64,000 nucleotides of DNA from Liolophura sinensis (GCF_032854445.1 NC_088297.1:15179335-15243334), one strand, 5' to 3'; counted from the first letter of the stretch, positions 23,001-34,650 are shown. Program-made: numbers and translations. The notes: generated by a model from the sequence alone, not told the origin.

Positions 23001-26000
23001 ATTAAGGTACACATGTGTATACATACATATTGATATTCAGTATCTCTGTGTGTAATGTGACGTTTAAAATTTTGCACCAACATGGCATGAAAGGTACATG
23101 CACAAACTTGAGCTTTGCTACAAAAGACAACTCCTGTAATTTGTACGCATATACCCTCGCTGGGATGGTCGTGTGTCCCCCCCCCCCCTTCCCGGCTTTG
23201 CAGCTGGCTGCTGTCATATAAGTGAAATATTTATAAGTTTGGCTTAAACACCAATGAAATAAATAAATGAATCTCACACTGCTGCTTCAGCCAGTTCCAC
23301 ACACGTGTATTGTCTTGCTTTAGTGATGTGTAGTTTTCTGTAGAAGACAACGTGTAAAACTTTGTCTATTCTGTTGCTGCCTGATTTAAAGCCATGGCAT
23401 AACGTAATGCAGTTTCAGGTGCAAATTTTTGCAGTTCATAAAAGTGCCTGTGCAGTGCTTCCGAGAGCTTAATGTTTTGTTACTTTTCTATAATATATCC
23501 TCACTGTGAGTGTATGTGTAAAAGAAGCCGCTCCCAAAGTCGGTATGCCACATTGACCTTGATTGCACATCTTAGTATACAACTGTTTCTCACTTTATTT
23601 ACGTCAGCGCCCTTCTGGCTATTAATCAAAGCCGAATTAGCGACAGTGAAATTTTAAATGGCGGCTTCTTAGGTCCTGGGCTAACAGTTTTGATGTTTCC
23701 CTTTTGTATATTAAAGTCATCAGTAAGATTAATGCAGGGTATCATTTTGTTCTTTTTTTTTTTTTTAAATTTAAAAGTCTTTCTATCAGGATATCAGCTG
23801 TGATGTTTCCCTTTAGTATAAATGATAATTCAGATTAAATTTATCTTGAGTGATTTTTTTCTCTTTTTCTTCAGAGAAGTAATTTAATAAACCTTATATC
23901 TGAATACAGTTTTTCATTTTCCCTTCATGTGCATACATTTACATGTGCTTGTATACAGTCAATGAATTTAATATCCTGGTGTATGTTTGTAATGTTTTCT
24001 TTTCGTATAAATTATAATGGATATAAATCTACAATCTGGCATAGTTTTTTTTTCTGCTGCTGTCTTTCCCTGGGAATATAGGGTTTTCTCCTTTTTCTAG
24101 GGAGGTGGCCATGCCAGCAATCTTGTAAATGAAATTGTTCAAGCCCGCCAGAAAATACAAAAAGCCTTGACCACACCAGTGAGTAGATTAACTTACTTGT
24201 CGTTTTCTTGTTGTGCAGTCATTATTTTTTTCCATTGGGGTTTTTCATTTTCTGTGTTGTTGGGTTTCATTTCAAATATAGATAACAAGTTCAAAATAAT
24301 AACAGTAATGTTATTGTTAAGTTATTATGGTAAACTGTATCTTCTATCTTAATTATTATACTGTCCATCTTGATTTAGAAATGGTGAATGATTCAGATCT
24401 GTGATTGTCTTTCTGATTTGTCGTCTACACGGGGTAATGTTTATTTCATTGAGAGACCAAATATTTGTTTTATCTTTCGGCCTTCCTACTGTAAGGTACT
24501 TACTTGTACATATATCTGCTCAAATTTTTGCATGGAACTTCCCCTGTCTGTTTTATTTATTATTATTTTTTTTTTTTGTTTATAATTCATATTTCCTGCG
24601 ATTGCACAATTGTGTCGTAAATGATTGACTTTTTAGTTTAATACACATTTTTGTAATACTGTGAAGAGATTTATATAGTTTTTGAAGGATTTTATAAATA
24701 TAATAGAAAATTTACTGAAATTATGTGACTTTGGAGAGAAACCTCTCTCTTATCTAAGTTATCTTTAAAGTTTAACGTAAAGTGATATCAGTAAAAGGCA
24801 TGACAAAGTAAAACTTGCAATTGAATAGTTACATGTAGATTAATTGAAGAACACTCTTTTTTTTGTTTTACGAAAACGAGTGCTATGCTATTCACATAAT
24901 AATGTTTTCTTCTTAATTTTTAAAAGTCGTCTTGGCTACATGTATTTTCTCCCACAGTGCAACTTTTGGTAATTAGATCCCACCAAACATGTCAAGGGTT
25001 TAAGATTCATGAAGAATTCACACATGTACATTCATCAAGAATATGTAGACTCCTTAATTTATCAAGGATTCATAGGTGTATATTCATCAAGAATACGTAG
25101 ACTCCTGAATTCATGAAGAATTCACACATGTATATTCATCAAGAATATGTAGACTCCTGAATTCATCAAGAATTCACACATGTATATTCATCAAGAATAT
25201 GTAGACTCCTGAATTCATCAAGGATTCACACATGTATATTCATCAAGAATATGTAGACTGCTTAATTCATCAAGGATTCACACATGTACATTCATCAAGA
25301 ATATGTAGACTCCTTAATTTATCAAGGATTCATAGGTGTATATTCATCAAGAATACGTAGACTCCTGAATTCATGAAGAATTCACACATGTATATTCATC
25401 AAGAATATGTAGACTGCTTAATTCATCAAGAATTCACACATGTATATTCATCAAGAATATGTAGACTCCTGAATTCATGAAGAATTCACACATGTATATT
25501 CATCAAGAATATGTAGACTGCTTAATTCATCAAGAATTCACACATGTATATTCATCAAGAATATGTAGATTGCTTAATTCATCAAGGATTCATATGTGCT
25601 TTAGCACACGTGTGTTTCTCTTTTTGACTGGGTATGTGCTCATCATACCCCTTTCTGAAGACCAGGAATGGGGGATTTCCACAGCTACACTCAACAAATT
25701 ACTTGAACTTCAGAGCACTCCTAGATTTCATGATAAGAGTTCAAAGGCGTATGGGCGTGATTTCACACCTTCAAAACTGAAGGCCTTCTTTAGTCATTTA
25801 TGGGTTAAACAGACTATTTTCATCAGGGATTTGTAAGTTCATTTGGGATTAACAGTTTCGTCATAGATTCACTGACTCCTCATGAAAGTGTAGATTCATC
25901 TTCTGAGGGATGGATGGGATCATGCGGAATTTGGATGCATGTATTCATGAGGAATTCGGATGCATGTATTCATGAGGAATTCGGATGCATGTATTCATGA

Positions 26001-29000
26001 GGAATTGAATTCAGAATCTTGGATTTACCAGTCGTTTATGAAATTCCTGATGTTATGAATGGACTGAAACAGGGGGAATAAAAGGGGCTAATGGTATTAG
26101 TTGTTCACTTCGTTAGTTAGTTAACTTCAAACGCAATGACGGGCACAGCTTGAAGGTCCTAAACACTTGTTTAGTTGCCACATGAGTCAGTAAATCTACC
26201 AAATTCACAAATACGTGTAAAATACATGTTTTTGATTGTACATGTTTTTGAACATCTTACGTTTAAAAAAAAACCTAACTTTAATTTTTTTTTCTTATTT
26301 TTTTCTTATATTTCTGTTCATTAGGGACCTTTTTTATCGCGCGTGTGGTGTGGGTGTGGGTGTTTTTTTTTTTGTACAACAGGAACATAACACACCTTTA
26401 ATTTCATTATTATCCCTGTATTTGCAGGTGCTTTCCTACCAGGTAATTTCAGCCAATAAATGTGCTTTGTTATAATTTTCTGCCATGGATTGTAGCCCTG
26501 CATGTTGTCATATAAATATTTTTTCGGGTTGTTTTTTTTGCTGTGTGATTTCAAATTTATGTTTTTCCTTCATTGAAGAAATGGAAGTGTTTTCATGTTG
26601 TGGCTAGAGTGAAAATCCAGACAGAAAATCCAAATAGATGTTCAAGATATTTCATTAGGCTATGTTTACATTTTTATTTTTTTATTTTTTTATTTTTTAT
26701 TCTTCTTCATGAGAGTTATGCATAGCTGTACAGCTGATTTAATTTCCTTGCAGCCTTTATAGTACAAATGTCCTGATTGTTGTACTTATTCACAACTATG
26801 TTGTACATTGTTTAGCTGTCTTGTTTGCTTAGAATATTTCTCGACAGTCAATTATGGAAAACGCCCTAAAATTAGTCCACAAGAAAAACACATCAAATCA
26901 AACTTTATTTCATTACTCAACAGTAAAATTATTAAATTGCTACTCCCATTAAAATGAAGTCTGTGTAGAAATATTGAATTTATATTAGGAAATCTCATAG
27001 AACACAAATAACACTATTTAACACATATATAACTTGAAAGTCCACGACGCACAAAATCTGCAGTAGTGTCAGTGAAATTCTCCTGGTATTACATGATAAT
27101 ATTCCTTTTGTGACATTGAGTCTGACAGGATGAGGGAAATGTGCTGGATTCATCAGTCAGGAGCATTTGAAAGTATGACGTCTTTTGTTATTTATTGATT
27201 TGATTGGTGTTTTACGCCGTACTCAAGAATATTTCATTTATACAACGGCGGCCAGCATTATGGTGGATGGAAACCATGCAGAACGGAGGGAAAACCCACG
27301 ACCATCCGCAGGTTGCTGGCAGACCTTCCCACGTACGATGTCATTTGTGGCCATACATAATCGATGTTTAAAGCGAAGTGACGTTATCTCAGGCACAAGC
27401 AAAATGGACAGGAAAGAGTTTTTTGCATATTATACTCTGAAACTTTCAATATTGGTTTTAATACTTTGCAATTTTTTTAACAATTAAGAACTGAATCTTA
27501 ATATTTATCTTTCATTTTATCTTTGCTTTCAAGACACAGACCTTTTGACACTGAAGTAGGTCTTGTATGTATGATATATTGGAACACGTGTGAAGTCCCT
27601 AAAAAGTTATTGGATTGTTTAAGAATGAATTAAATTTGTGGCTTTATTTCATCACCTAGCTTTTCCTTCCTTTTTTTTTTAATTCCTGGCTGTTAAAATG
27701 CATCAACCAACCATTAGTCCTTCTTTGTTGATTCCTAGTTTCACCTCAGTTGAATAAAAGTTCTACTGACTCTTAGTCACATGCTGTGATTTTGATAAAT
27801 GTATCATTTTAATAAAAAATAGTTCTCACCGGGTCTGTTTCTGGATCTGTGTGTGCAAAAATTTAAAGTAAAATGTATATCCTAATATCCAGTTTACATT
27901 TATACATCGATCAGAAATGTCCTTAACATTGCTCTTTTGAAATGTTTAGTATTTATGATTTTTTCTGCAGCAAAGAACATATTTTAGATGCTAATAACTG
28001 GCCGTTTCAAGGGAGCTGTTCAATTAGTGGCAATGTTTATATCAGTAGATGTGGCTTCCCCTCCAGCCGTACGTGGGAAGGTTTGCCAGCAGCCTGCGGA
28101 TGGTCATGGGTTTCCCCCAGGCTCTTCCCGGTTTCCTCCCACCATAATGCTGGCCGCCGTCGTATGAGTGAAATATTCTTGAATACAGTAGCTGACCATA
28201 TATAGGAAGTAGCCAATGAAATCAACTTGTGCTGATGCTTATTGTTTGAAATTTAAATTTGTATGTAAATTAGACAGGACATACCTTACTGAAGCCTCTT
28301 TCATAGAACTTTGTAAATCAATATTTTCGTCATATTTCTCGGAAATGATGTCTCCTTTATGGTGCTATAATCTTCAGGCAACTTCAGTTATGAAAAATTT
28401 ACAAGAAATATGACCTAAGAAGTTTTGTGAAAGTGACCTCTGGAGTTCAATTTAATAAGCTAATATACGTGCATAAATTTAACCACTGTTGTTGTTGACT
28501 ACTTAAACAGGGCCTCTGTTTTATCAATCTGTCAGCCCCATGCAGCAATCAGTAGGGTTGCCCTGGTTGCAGGTCTTGAGTTGAACTCTTACCTGTGATT
28601 ACAGTTTGAAGTCGGTTGGGGAAGGAGGGGGGGGGGGGGGTGTCTGTGGTTCATTTGGTTTGCGCGCTAGCGCAATGTAATGGCCCAGGAGCCTCTCACC
28701 AATGTGGTTGCAGTGAGTTCAAGTCCAGCTCAGCTCATGCTGGCTTCCTCTGCGGCCATACGTGGGAATGTCTGCCAGCAACCTGCGAATGGTTGTGGGT
28801 TCCCCCCAGGCTCTGCCTGGTTTTCTCCCACCATAATGCTGGCTGCCGTCGTATAAGTGAAATATTCTTGAGTACAGCGTAAAACACCAATTAAATAGAT
28901 AAATAAATAAATAGTCCAAGCGTCAGGCAAATATGTACAGTAGCAATTGCCGCTGAAATTGCCCATTTTATGTTTGTGACTACAAATTTTAAGAAGTTAC

Positions 29001-32000
29001 ATGATTAAAAATGGTGTGAGCGAATGACCTAACACATGGGCCATGACTTAAGTTTGCACATTTTTTTGCTGATTCTGCAAAAACTGTTTTCAAGGATTGT
29101 TTGCAAGGAAGGGTGATGTGTGCTAGCAAGATGTAAATGTCCGCAACAGAAGTGTTTTTTAAGACATTATTTTTCCTGTAAAAATGATATTTTTGTGTCA
29201 TTTACCGTAGACCGTGTTTCACTTAAAGTTTAGCATATTTCAAGTGATACGTGTTGCTTGGTACTGATTGAATCATCAACATGGTAGGGCCAATTTTTGT
29301 GTGAAGTTTTATTAATTTCTTAATAGATAAACTTAGATGTTGGTGAAAGTATCATTTTAAGGCCTTTGCATGGATGTGCTTTTGAAACTGCATTTTGACA
29401 TATTTGATGTATTTATTTATTTGAGTGGTGTTTCCTGCCATACTCATGAATATTTGACTTATACGACAGCGGCCTGCATTATGGTGGGAGGAAACAGCGC
29501 AGAGCCAGGCGGAAACCCACGACCATCCGCAGGTTCCTGAAAGACCTTCCCACTTATGGCTGGCATTTTTACACACCAAACTTTTGAAATAAATGTTCAT
29601 CATATGCATATGGTACTGTATTTGACAATCTAGTAAATTACATGTATAAAAATCATATTTTTTGGAAGTTTTATTGACATGGTACATGTTCCAACCCACA
29701 GGGTGGTTCTGGAGGAGTCGATGGGGCTGTCCTGGATAGACTGTCATTGTTAGAGAAAGAAAACAAAGATTTGAAAAAAGGTGGGTAGCAATATTAGTTT
29801 TTGTAAAAATTTGCTAGAAAGTTAAACTAATAAAAAAAAGATTTCAAGAACATTGATAAAAAATCAGCTCAAGAACTACAAGTCTTGAACAAAATAGCAA
29901 TCAGAAATGTTTTTTTTTTTAAATAAAATTTAAAAAATTACAACATGTTGTCAAGTGGAAGCAGAGCTTGAAGTTTTTCAGATGTTGAGGCATTTTGATG
30001 TACACATAGTATAACTCCATGGCTCAGTTAGCACGCTAGCGCAGCGTAATGACCCAAGAGCCTCTCACCAGTGCGGTCACTGTGAGTTCAAGTCCAGCTC
30101 ATGCTGGCTTTCTCTCCGGCCGTACCTGGGAAGGTCAGCAAGCAACCTGCAGATGGTCACTGGTTTCCACTGGGCTCTGCCCAGTTTCCATCCACCATAA
30201 TTCTGACCGCCTTCATATAAGTGAAATATTCCTCAGTACGGCTTAAAACACCAATCAAATAAATAAATAAATAAATACAGCATAATGTGGATTGGAAATC
30301 GAACATACATATACCTGTATACAATAACAACAATAATAGTGCTGCCCTCATAACTGTTCCAAGCAGCAGATGAGACCGGGCACTGACCCGCACCCCTTTC
30401 TGCTCCACCTGGTAGCTAGACAGCCCCTACACACATGTAAATGGCACAAACCCAGTGCATGGGAGATGATGCCTTTCCCATCCCATTTTTGTTCTGAATG
30501 ATGCACACGCGTATAGAAGTGTTACTAAATATTCTCCAGTTTGGCATTAAATACCAATCAGTCTGTTAAATCTTCCCTGCAGTCACTCAAGACCTGAGAA
30601 ATTTGGTGCTGAAATTGGAAGGCAGAGTTGTCTCCCTTGAGAAAGGGGCTGGTGTGGTCAGTGGCAGTACGACGACGACAACCAGCAAACCTGCAGCTGA
30701 TGATGATGATGATGAGGACGATGATTTTGATCCATTTGCTGATGATCCAGACGTAAGCAAATGTGCTTTGTGTATGTTGTAAATGATGCTAAAAATTATT
30801 CTCTAAACCCCCATAGTTCTCTCAGAATGCTTAAAAATATTGGTTGAAAAAGTTGAAGAATTAGGGTAGAACAGTGACTGACCCCTTGTGACTGAAGCGT
30901 TATTCTTGGTGCAGGGAATGATTGGAGAGGCTCATTAGGGGAGTTTCAGGTTCAAACTCTGTTGGCATTAAAGGTAACCACACAGTCTTACTGCATCATG
31001 TGACTTGTGAAAAAAATATTACGCAACGTTTTCTTGACATTAATTGCCAGTCACCTGTCTCACTGAGTGCTGATATTTTCAGATACCAGGGGCTGATTAC
31101 ACAGATCGAGTTTTGACTCAAGTCAAATTGAGGTCAATTTTACGTTAGAATAATACTCGTCTTGCGTAAAAAAATTTAACATAGAGGGTCGCCCAAAATT
31201 CAAAGTCAAAGTCTTTGTTTCCTCCCGGCTTTCTGGTTTCCTCCGCCCATACATGGGTGCCAAATGAACAAACACCAATGAAATAAGACTATTAATTTTA
31301 GAAGAAAAGTTTTATCAACATGTAAGTTTCAGAATGTTGGCCATTTAGATAAAGATTTGTTGTCCACCTGGAACAAAGTATACATCAATTTCAGGTTTCG
31401 TTTTACGGACAACGAAATTCATTTCGTTTAGATCCAACAAATGCTGTTTTGTGTCTAAAATAAAGTTGAAAATATGCATAAATTGCACTGAAAGCTGGTA
31501 ATTCATTTGAAAAAAGCCTGAGGGTAATTCCTAGGAAATTTTGTAAACTAAAACTTGACAACTAAACAGTAAACTCATGAAAAACAGCAAAATCATAAAA
31601 CATCAAGATTGGATTAAAAGAATGGATGAAAAATTTGTGTTGCCAAAGCCTGTGTGCGCCTGTGTGTATGTGTGTGTGTGTGCACAAGTGTATGTGTGTG
31701 TGCGCGTATGTATGCGTGTGTGTGCACGCGTGTGTGTGTGCGCACATGTGTGTGTGTGCACACGTGTATATGTTTGCGCACGCGCGTGTGTATGTGTGTG
31801 TGCGCGCGTGTGTATGTGCGCGCGTGTATGTGTGTGTGCGCGCGCATGTGTATGTGTGCGTAGGGCAAGTCGCAGACATGTAGTTTACAAGTAACAAGAG
31901 AGTTGTGCATTTGCATAATGATTTGAACTTTTTCTTTTCAGATGGATGAGGCTGCTGAAAAATTGAAACAAGAAAGACTGCAGGAGTACGCTGAGAAGAA

Positions 32001-34650
32001 GAAGAAAAGTAAGTTTGCTTTGTCCCATTTTATTGAACTTGCAGAAATATTTCCTTCAGAATCCTGATCTACTAGTGCTGCTTTACTAAATTGAGGCCAA
32101 AAAAGGACTCAGTGAAATTATAGCTGCCCAGCATGACTGTCAGTGATTCTGTTTTCAGAGGGTCCACTGGTTGCCAAATCCAACCTGGTCTTGGACGTGA
32201 AACCGTGGGACGATGAAACAGACATGGCGGAACTGGAGAAGCATGTACGGTCAATCAAGATGGACGGACTGCTATGGGGAAATTGTGAGTACAGGAGGAC
32301 TTCCGGCCGGAAGAAAATAGCTGACGAGTTTTCCCATCCACCTTCTTGCTATATAACGCGAGCAGTTGTCATTTACCTTCTTGCCCTGTAAAGCGAACAG
32401 TTTTCATTCACTTTTTTTGTAATGTAAAGCAAACAGTTTTCATTCACCTTTTTTTGCCATGTAAAGCAAACAGTTTCCATTCACCTTTTTTTTGCCATGT
32501 AACGCCAGCAGTTTTCATTCACCTTCTTGCCATGTAACGGCCATCAGTTTTCATTGACCTTCTTGACCTGTAATGCCATCAGTTTCATTCATCTCCTTGC
32601 CTTTTAAGGCAAGCAGCTGGTGAGTAAATCAAGTGTCTTAATTATATTCTGGCATAGAAATAAACGAGGGTCATCCAGCAACCTGCAGATGGTCGTGGGT
32701 TTTCCCCGAGGCTCTGCCCGGTTTCTGCTGGCCACTGTCATATAAGTGAAATATTCTTAAGTACAGCGTAAAACACCAATCAAATAAATAAATAAGAAAT
32801 TACCTAAATTTGACATAAAGGGGACATCAAGGTGAGAGGAGAATGATGGCCTCGCACAGCCAGCGAAGACAGCAGTACTTCATTGATAGTAAATCACATA
32901 ATTTGTCCTGAACCAATCACTGTACAAAACTGTACTACGGAAGATTAGCGAGTGAAAAGTCATGTGTAGGTATATATGATTTACTGTAAGTTGTGGAGTA
33001 GAACAGATGTAGATTTTGAGCAAAAACTTAAAGAGTAAATGAATGGGAAGCCTAATATACATACAGGTTTAGTTATAATGTGTAATGAAGATGGATATGT
33101 ACAGTACAGTTCTCGGAACATTTAAGAGAGTTTTTCTGAACTGAGTTAGATAATAATAATAATAATAATAATATCTAGATCCCAGTTTGAATATGATGAT
33201 CAATTTGTACTGTAGATTAAAGTCAATTGATCATTGTGTTGATCACAGTAATCTAAATCCGTCTTGATCCAGAATATGCCCATGAATCTATACATGAACT
33301 TTCAATGAATTTCCTTCAGTTTTGGAAACATACATGTAATATTGTTATGTCTGTGAATGCTTCTCCAGGCAAGGGAAAGTTGGTTACCCCACACCCCCCA
33401 CACACTCCCACACGCCCACCCCCCCACCCCTCCAAACTTAGACTGACATCATCTTTATTGAAATATTCTTTCTTATGGTAATAAAGGCTCTTCAAACAAG
33501 AAATCATGTCCCCTACCAGTCAGAATAATATCTATGTTAAAGTCTACAACAAAACGAACAGCTATAATTTGGTTGAAAATTGACAAAATGGCACAAAACA
33601 TGAATTTGGTCTGTAACTTGTCTAGATGAAGTTTCAGCTGAATATGATGAACTTTTTGAAAAAAAAAAAAATGATAATGAACCAATTCCTTCATTAGGAT
33701 TACTTATTGGTTCCTGCGCAATAATTGCTTCAAATATTGTCTGATTTTGATAACAAGAAACCTCCTCAGATGAAGTTTGATAACCAGTTTTATTCGAACA
33801 TAAGTTTTGTTTATTTTTAGGGCTTGTAATAAATTCTTTTGTAACTTATTTGTTGTATGATTCCAGCCAAACTGGTGCCCGTGGGTTACGGGATTAAGAA
33901 GTTACAGATCACGTGTGTTATAGAAGACGACAAAGTCAGCACGGATGATCTGGAAGAGCAGATAACAGCCTTCGATGATGTGGTGAGCATTATTTATTTA
34001 TTTATTTTATATCATTTATATGCTTGGTGTTTTATGCCGTACTCAAGAATATTTCACTCATATACGACAGCGGCCAGCATTATGGTTGAAGGAAACTGGG
34101 CAGAGCCTGGCAGAAACCCATGACCATCCGTAGGTTGCTGACAGACCTTATTATTCTGAGGTCACAAGTGTGAGTCCATACAAGTAGCATCCTAATATTT
34201 TGACCCCAAAAAAAGAAAAACATCTTTAGAGGCAGATAAATGTCATGAATTACTCCTTTTATTGCCGAAACTAACCTTGTCCACCCATAGAACTGGTCAT
34301 CATTGCAGTAGTGAAAAATTCTCGAGTACGATGGTCGACAACACATAAATCAGCACTGTTATATATAAATTGAAAATTCCACTCAGCTGCATTGTCTAAT
34401 TTTGCTTCTCGCTCTGAGTTCAAGTCCAGCTCAAGTTCAGCTCTGCCAGCAGCCTGCAGATGGTCGTGGGTTTCCCCCCAGGCTTTGCCCCGGTGTCCTC
34501 CCACCATAATGCTGGCCACTGTCATATAAGTGAAATATTCTTGAGTACGGCATAAAACACCAATCAAAGAAATAAATAGCTAATCTTGCTTCACTTTATT
34601 CTCTTCCACAGATACAAAGCATGGACATTGCTGCCTTCAACAAGATCTAA
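19967..34650 (+). CDS. EEF1D: EEF1D, translation elongation factor 1B subunit delta
   Basis: Join of 19967-20077, 24101-24178, 29702-29780, 30583-30752, 31942-32008, 32159-32284, 33867-33982 and 34612-34650: 786 nt, 261 aa, all phases consistent. eEF1B delta is a cytosolic guanine nucleotide exchange subunit that reloads eEF1A with GTP. Order of parts: N-terminal segment ([20 protein letters not shown], residues 8-27), leucine zipper with Leu at 80, 87, 94, 101 and 108, central acidic region ([18 protein letters not shown], 129-146), and the C-terminal exchange domain (about 170-261; [21 protein letters not shown], ending [10 protein letters not shown]). The leucine zipper separates it from the beta subunit. 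The human short isoform is 281 aa. Introns carry 11 SINE copies, 8 in sense orientation. Confidence 0.97.
20389..20650 (+). mobile_element. SINE family 1, full length
   Basis: Diverged head (gggacctctgtggcctggtg), complete body and tail. Confidence 0.85.
22090..22137. repeat. 19-bp tandem repeat
   Basis: ttgatcacagtattaag is repeated twice, followed by a third partial unit (ttgatcacag). Confidence 0.8.
22572..22940 (+). mobile_element. SINE family 2, full length
   Basis: 369 bp. tRNA-like head ccggccccgatggcacagtt and ggtagagcgtctgcttcagg, a body unlike family 1, and a (CACT)n tail. Flanked by AATTCAATTG (22561-22570) and AATTCAGTTG (22941-22950), a 10-bp duplication with one mismatch. A second copy lies at 36207-36525 on the minus strand. 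Confidence 0.9.
23159..23272 (+). mobile_element. SINE family 1, 3' part with poly-C
   Basis: Contains the gctgtcatataagtgaaata tail block. The middle has expanded to a C tract near 23177-23186. Confidence 0.7.
24101..24178 (+). CDS. EEF1D: EEF1D coding exon 2
   Basis: Acceptor ttttctag, donor gtgagt. 26 residues, [20 protein letters not shown] and KALTTP. Confidence 0.96.
25003..25600. repeat. 52-bp tandem array, about 11 units
   Basis: Unit built on attcatcaagaatatgtaga and ctcctgaattcatcaagaat. The stretch at 25021 recurs at 25281, a 260-bp (5-unit) higher-order period. Each unit holds short inverted motifs (ttcatcaag / tgaat). Confidence 0.92.
25918..26010. repeat. 25-bp tandem repeat
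   Basis: attcatgaggaattcggatg plus catgt, three to four units, with motifs resembling the 52-bp array just upstream. Confidence 0.8.
26880..27565 (+). repeat. Dispersed repeat E, interrupted by a SINE
   Basis: Similar to 50455-51000 (ataacactatttaac; gataatattcc; gtcatttgtgg; cttgcttttaagacaca-like end). The copy is split by a minus-strand SINE at 27184-27336. Confidence 0.6.
27184..27336 (-). mobile_element. SINE family 1, 3' half, nested
   Basis: ttgattggtgttttacgccg through ttcccacgtacg, inserted in dispersed repeat E. Confidence 0.85.
28049..28196 (+). mobile_element. SINE family 1, 3' half
   Basis: From ggcttcccctccagccgtac to attcttgaatacag. Head and tail are missing. Confidence 0.8.
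28641..28912 (+). mobile_element. SINE family 1, full length
   Basis: tRNA-like head (gtctgtggttcatttggttt) after a G12 run, complete body and tail. Confidence 0.88.
29300..29370. repeat. Fragment related to the 41.1-41.5 kb MITE
   Basis: Shares gaaagtatcattttaagg and a nearby ttaatttctta block with 41320-41385. Confidence 0.5.
29409..29562 (-). mobile_element. SINE family 1, 3' half
   Basis: Minus-strand copy ending about 140 bp before EEF1D coding exon 3. Confidence 0.82.
29702..29780 (+). CDS. EEF1D: EEF1D coding exon 3 (leucine zipper start)
   Basis: Acceptor acccacag, donor gtgggt. [20 protein letters not shown] then NKDLKK, carrying the first zipper leucines. Phase 1 at the end. Confidence 0.96.
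30017..30281 (+). mobile_element. SINE family 1, nearly full
   Basis: Starts ccatggctcagttagcacgc. Full body and (AAAT)n tail. Confidence 0.88.
30583..30752 (+). CDS. EEF1D: EEF1D coding exon 4 (zipper end, acidic region)
   Basis: Acceptor ttccctgcag, donor gtaagc. Completes the zipper ([20 protein letters not shown]), then a Thr-rich linker and the Asp-rich central acidic region. Confidence 0.96.
30808..30865 (+). repeat. Dispersed repeat B fragment
   Basis: ccatagttctctcagaatgc followed by gttgaaaaagttgaagaatta, as at 6058-6122. Confidence 0.55.
30935..31080 (+). repeat. Fold-back family D, partial copy
   Basis: gcatcatgtgacttgtgaaa, then acattaattgccagtcacct, as in the left half of 12512-12600. 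Confidence 0.55.
31648..31860. repeat. Alternating purine/pyrimidine (TG/CG) tract
   Basis: About 210 bp of TG, TA and CG dinucleotides with gtgcgcgcgtg blocks, strongly alternating and therefore likely Z-DNA forming. Both strands look open because the tract lacks stops. It ends 80 bp before EEF1D coding exon 5. Confidence 0.92.
31942..32008 (+). CDS. EEF1D: EEF1D coding exon 5
   Basis: Acceptor cttttcag, donor gtaagt. [20 protein letters not shown] plus KK. It follows a 210-bp alternating purine/pyrimidine tract by only 80 bp. Confidence 0.95.
32159..32284 (+). CDS. EEF1D: EEF1D coding exon 6 (exchange domain)
   Basis: Acceptor gttttcag, donor gtgagt. [20 protein letters not shown] then [20 protein letters not shown], the start of the eEF1B exchange domain. 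Confidence 0.97.
32345..32600. repeat. 39-bp tandem repeat in EEF1D intron 6
   Basis: About six units built on gtaaagcaaacagttttcat and tcacctttttttgccat, starting about 60 bp after the exon 6 donor. Confidence 0.88.
32673..32796 (+). mobile_element. SINE family 1, 3' half
   Basis: cagcaacctgcagatggtcg through the (AAAT)n tail. Confidence 0.8.
33150..33173. repeat. (AAT)n microsatellite
   Basis: ataataataataataataat. Confidence 0.9.
33867..33982 (+). CDS. EEF1D: EEF1D coding exon 7 (exchange domain)
   Basis: Acceptor gattccag, donor gtgagc. [20 protein letters not shown] then [20 protein letters not shown] minus-strand SINE begins about 8 bp after the donor. Confidence 0.97.
33990..34150 (-). 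mobile_element. SINE family 1, 3' half, at the exon 7 donor
   Basis: The tail (atttatttatttattttata on the plus strand) begins within 8 bp of the EEF1D exon 7 donor. Pairs in inverted orientation with 34414-34577. Confidence 0.85.
34414..34577 (+). mobile_element. SINE family 1, without head, before the terminal exon
   Basis: From ctgagttcaagtccagctca to a degenerate tail ending 35 bp before the terminal EEF1D exon. A further SINE scrap (ttctcgagtacgatgg) lies at 34312-34345. Confidence 0.82.
34612..34650 (+). CDS. EEF1D: EEF1D terminal coding exon
   Basis: Acceptor cttccacag. [12 protein letters not shown] then TAA, the invariant C-terminus of eEF1B beta/delta. A plus-strand SINE ends about 35 bp before this exon. 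Confidence 0.97.
   Translation: MQSMDIAAFNKI

Larger units (their letters stand above)
20078..24100 (+). other. EEF1D intron 2
   Basis: 4 kb, AT-rich, with two SINE family 1 copies, one SINE family 2 copy and a short TTGATCACAG repeat. No gene seen. Confidence 0.6.
24179..29701 (+). other. EEF1D intron 3
   Basis: 5.5 kb. Holds the 52-bp array, a 25-bp repeat, dispersed repeat E with a nested SINE, and SINEs at 28049, 28641 and 29409. No gene seen. Confidence 0.6.

Noticed and set aside
25003-25600. CRISPR-like regular repeats
   Set aside because: Continuous tandem repeats without unique spacers, in an animal intron.
31562-31916. Cys/Val- or His/Thr-rich frames
   Set aside because: Translation of the TG/CG tract.
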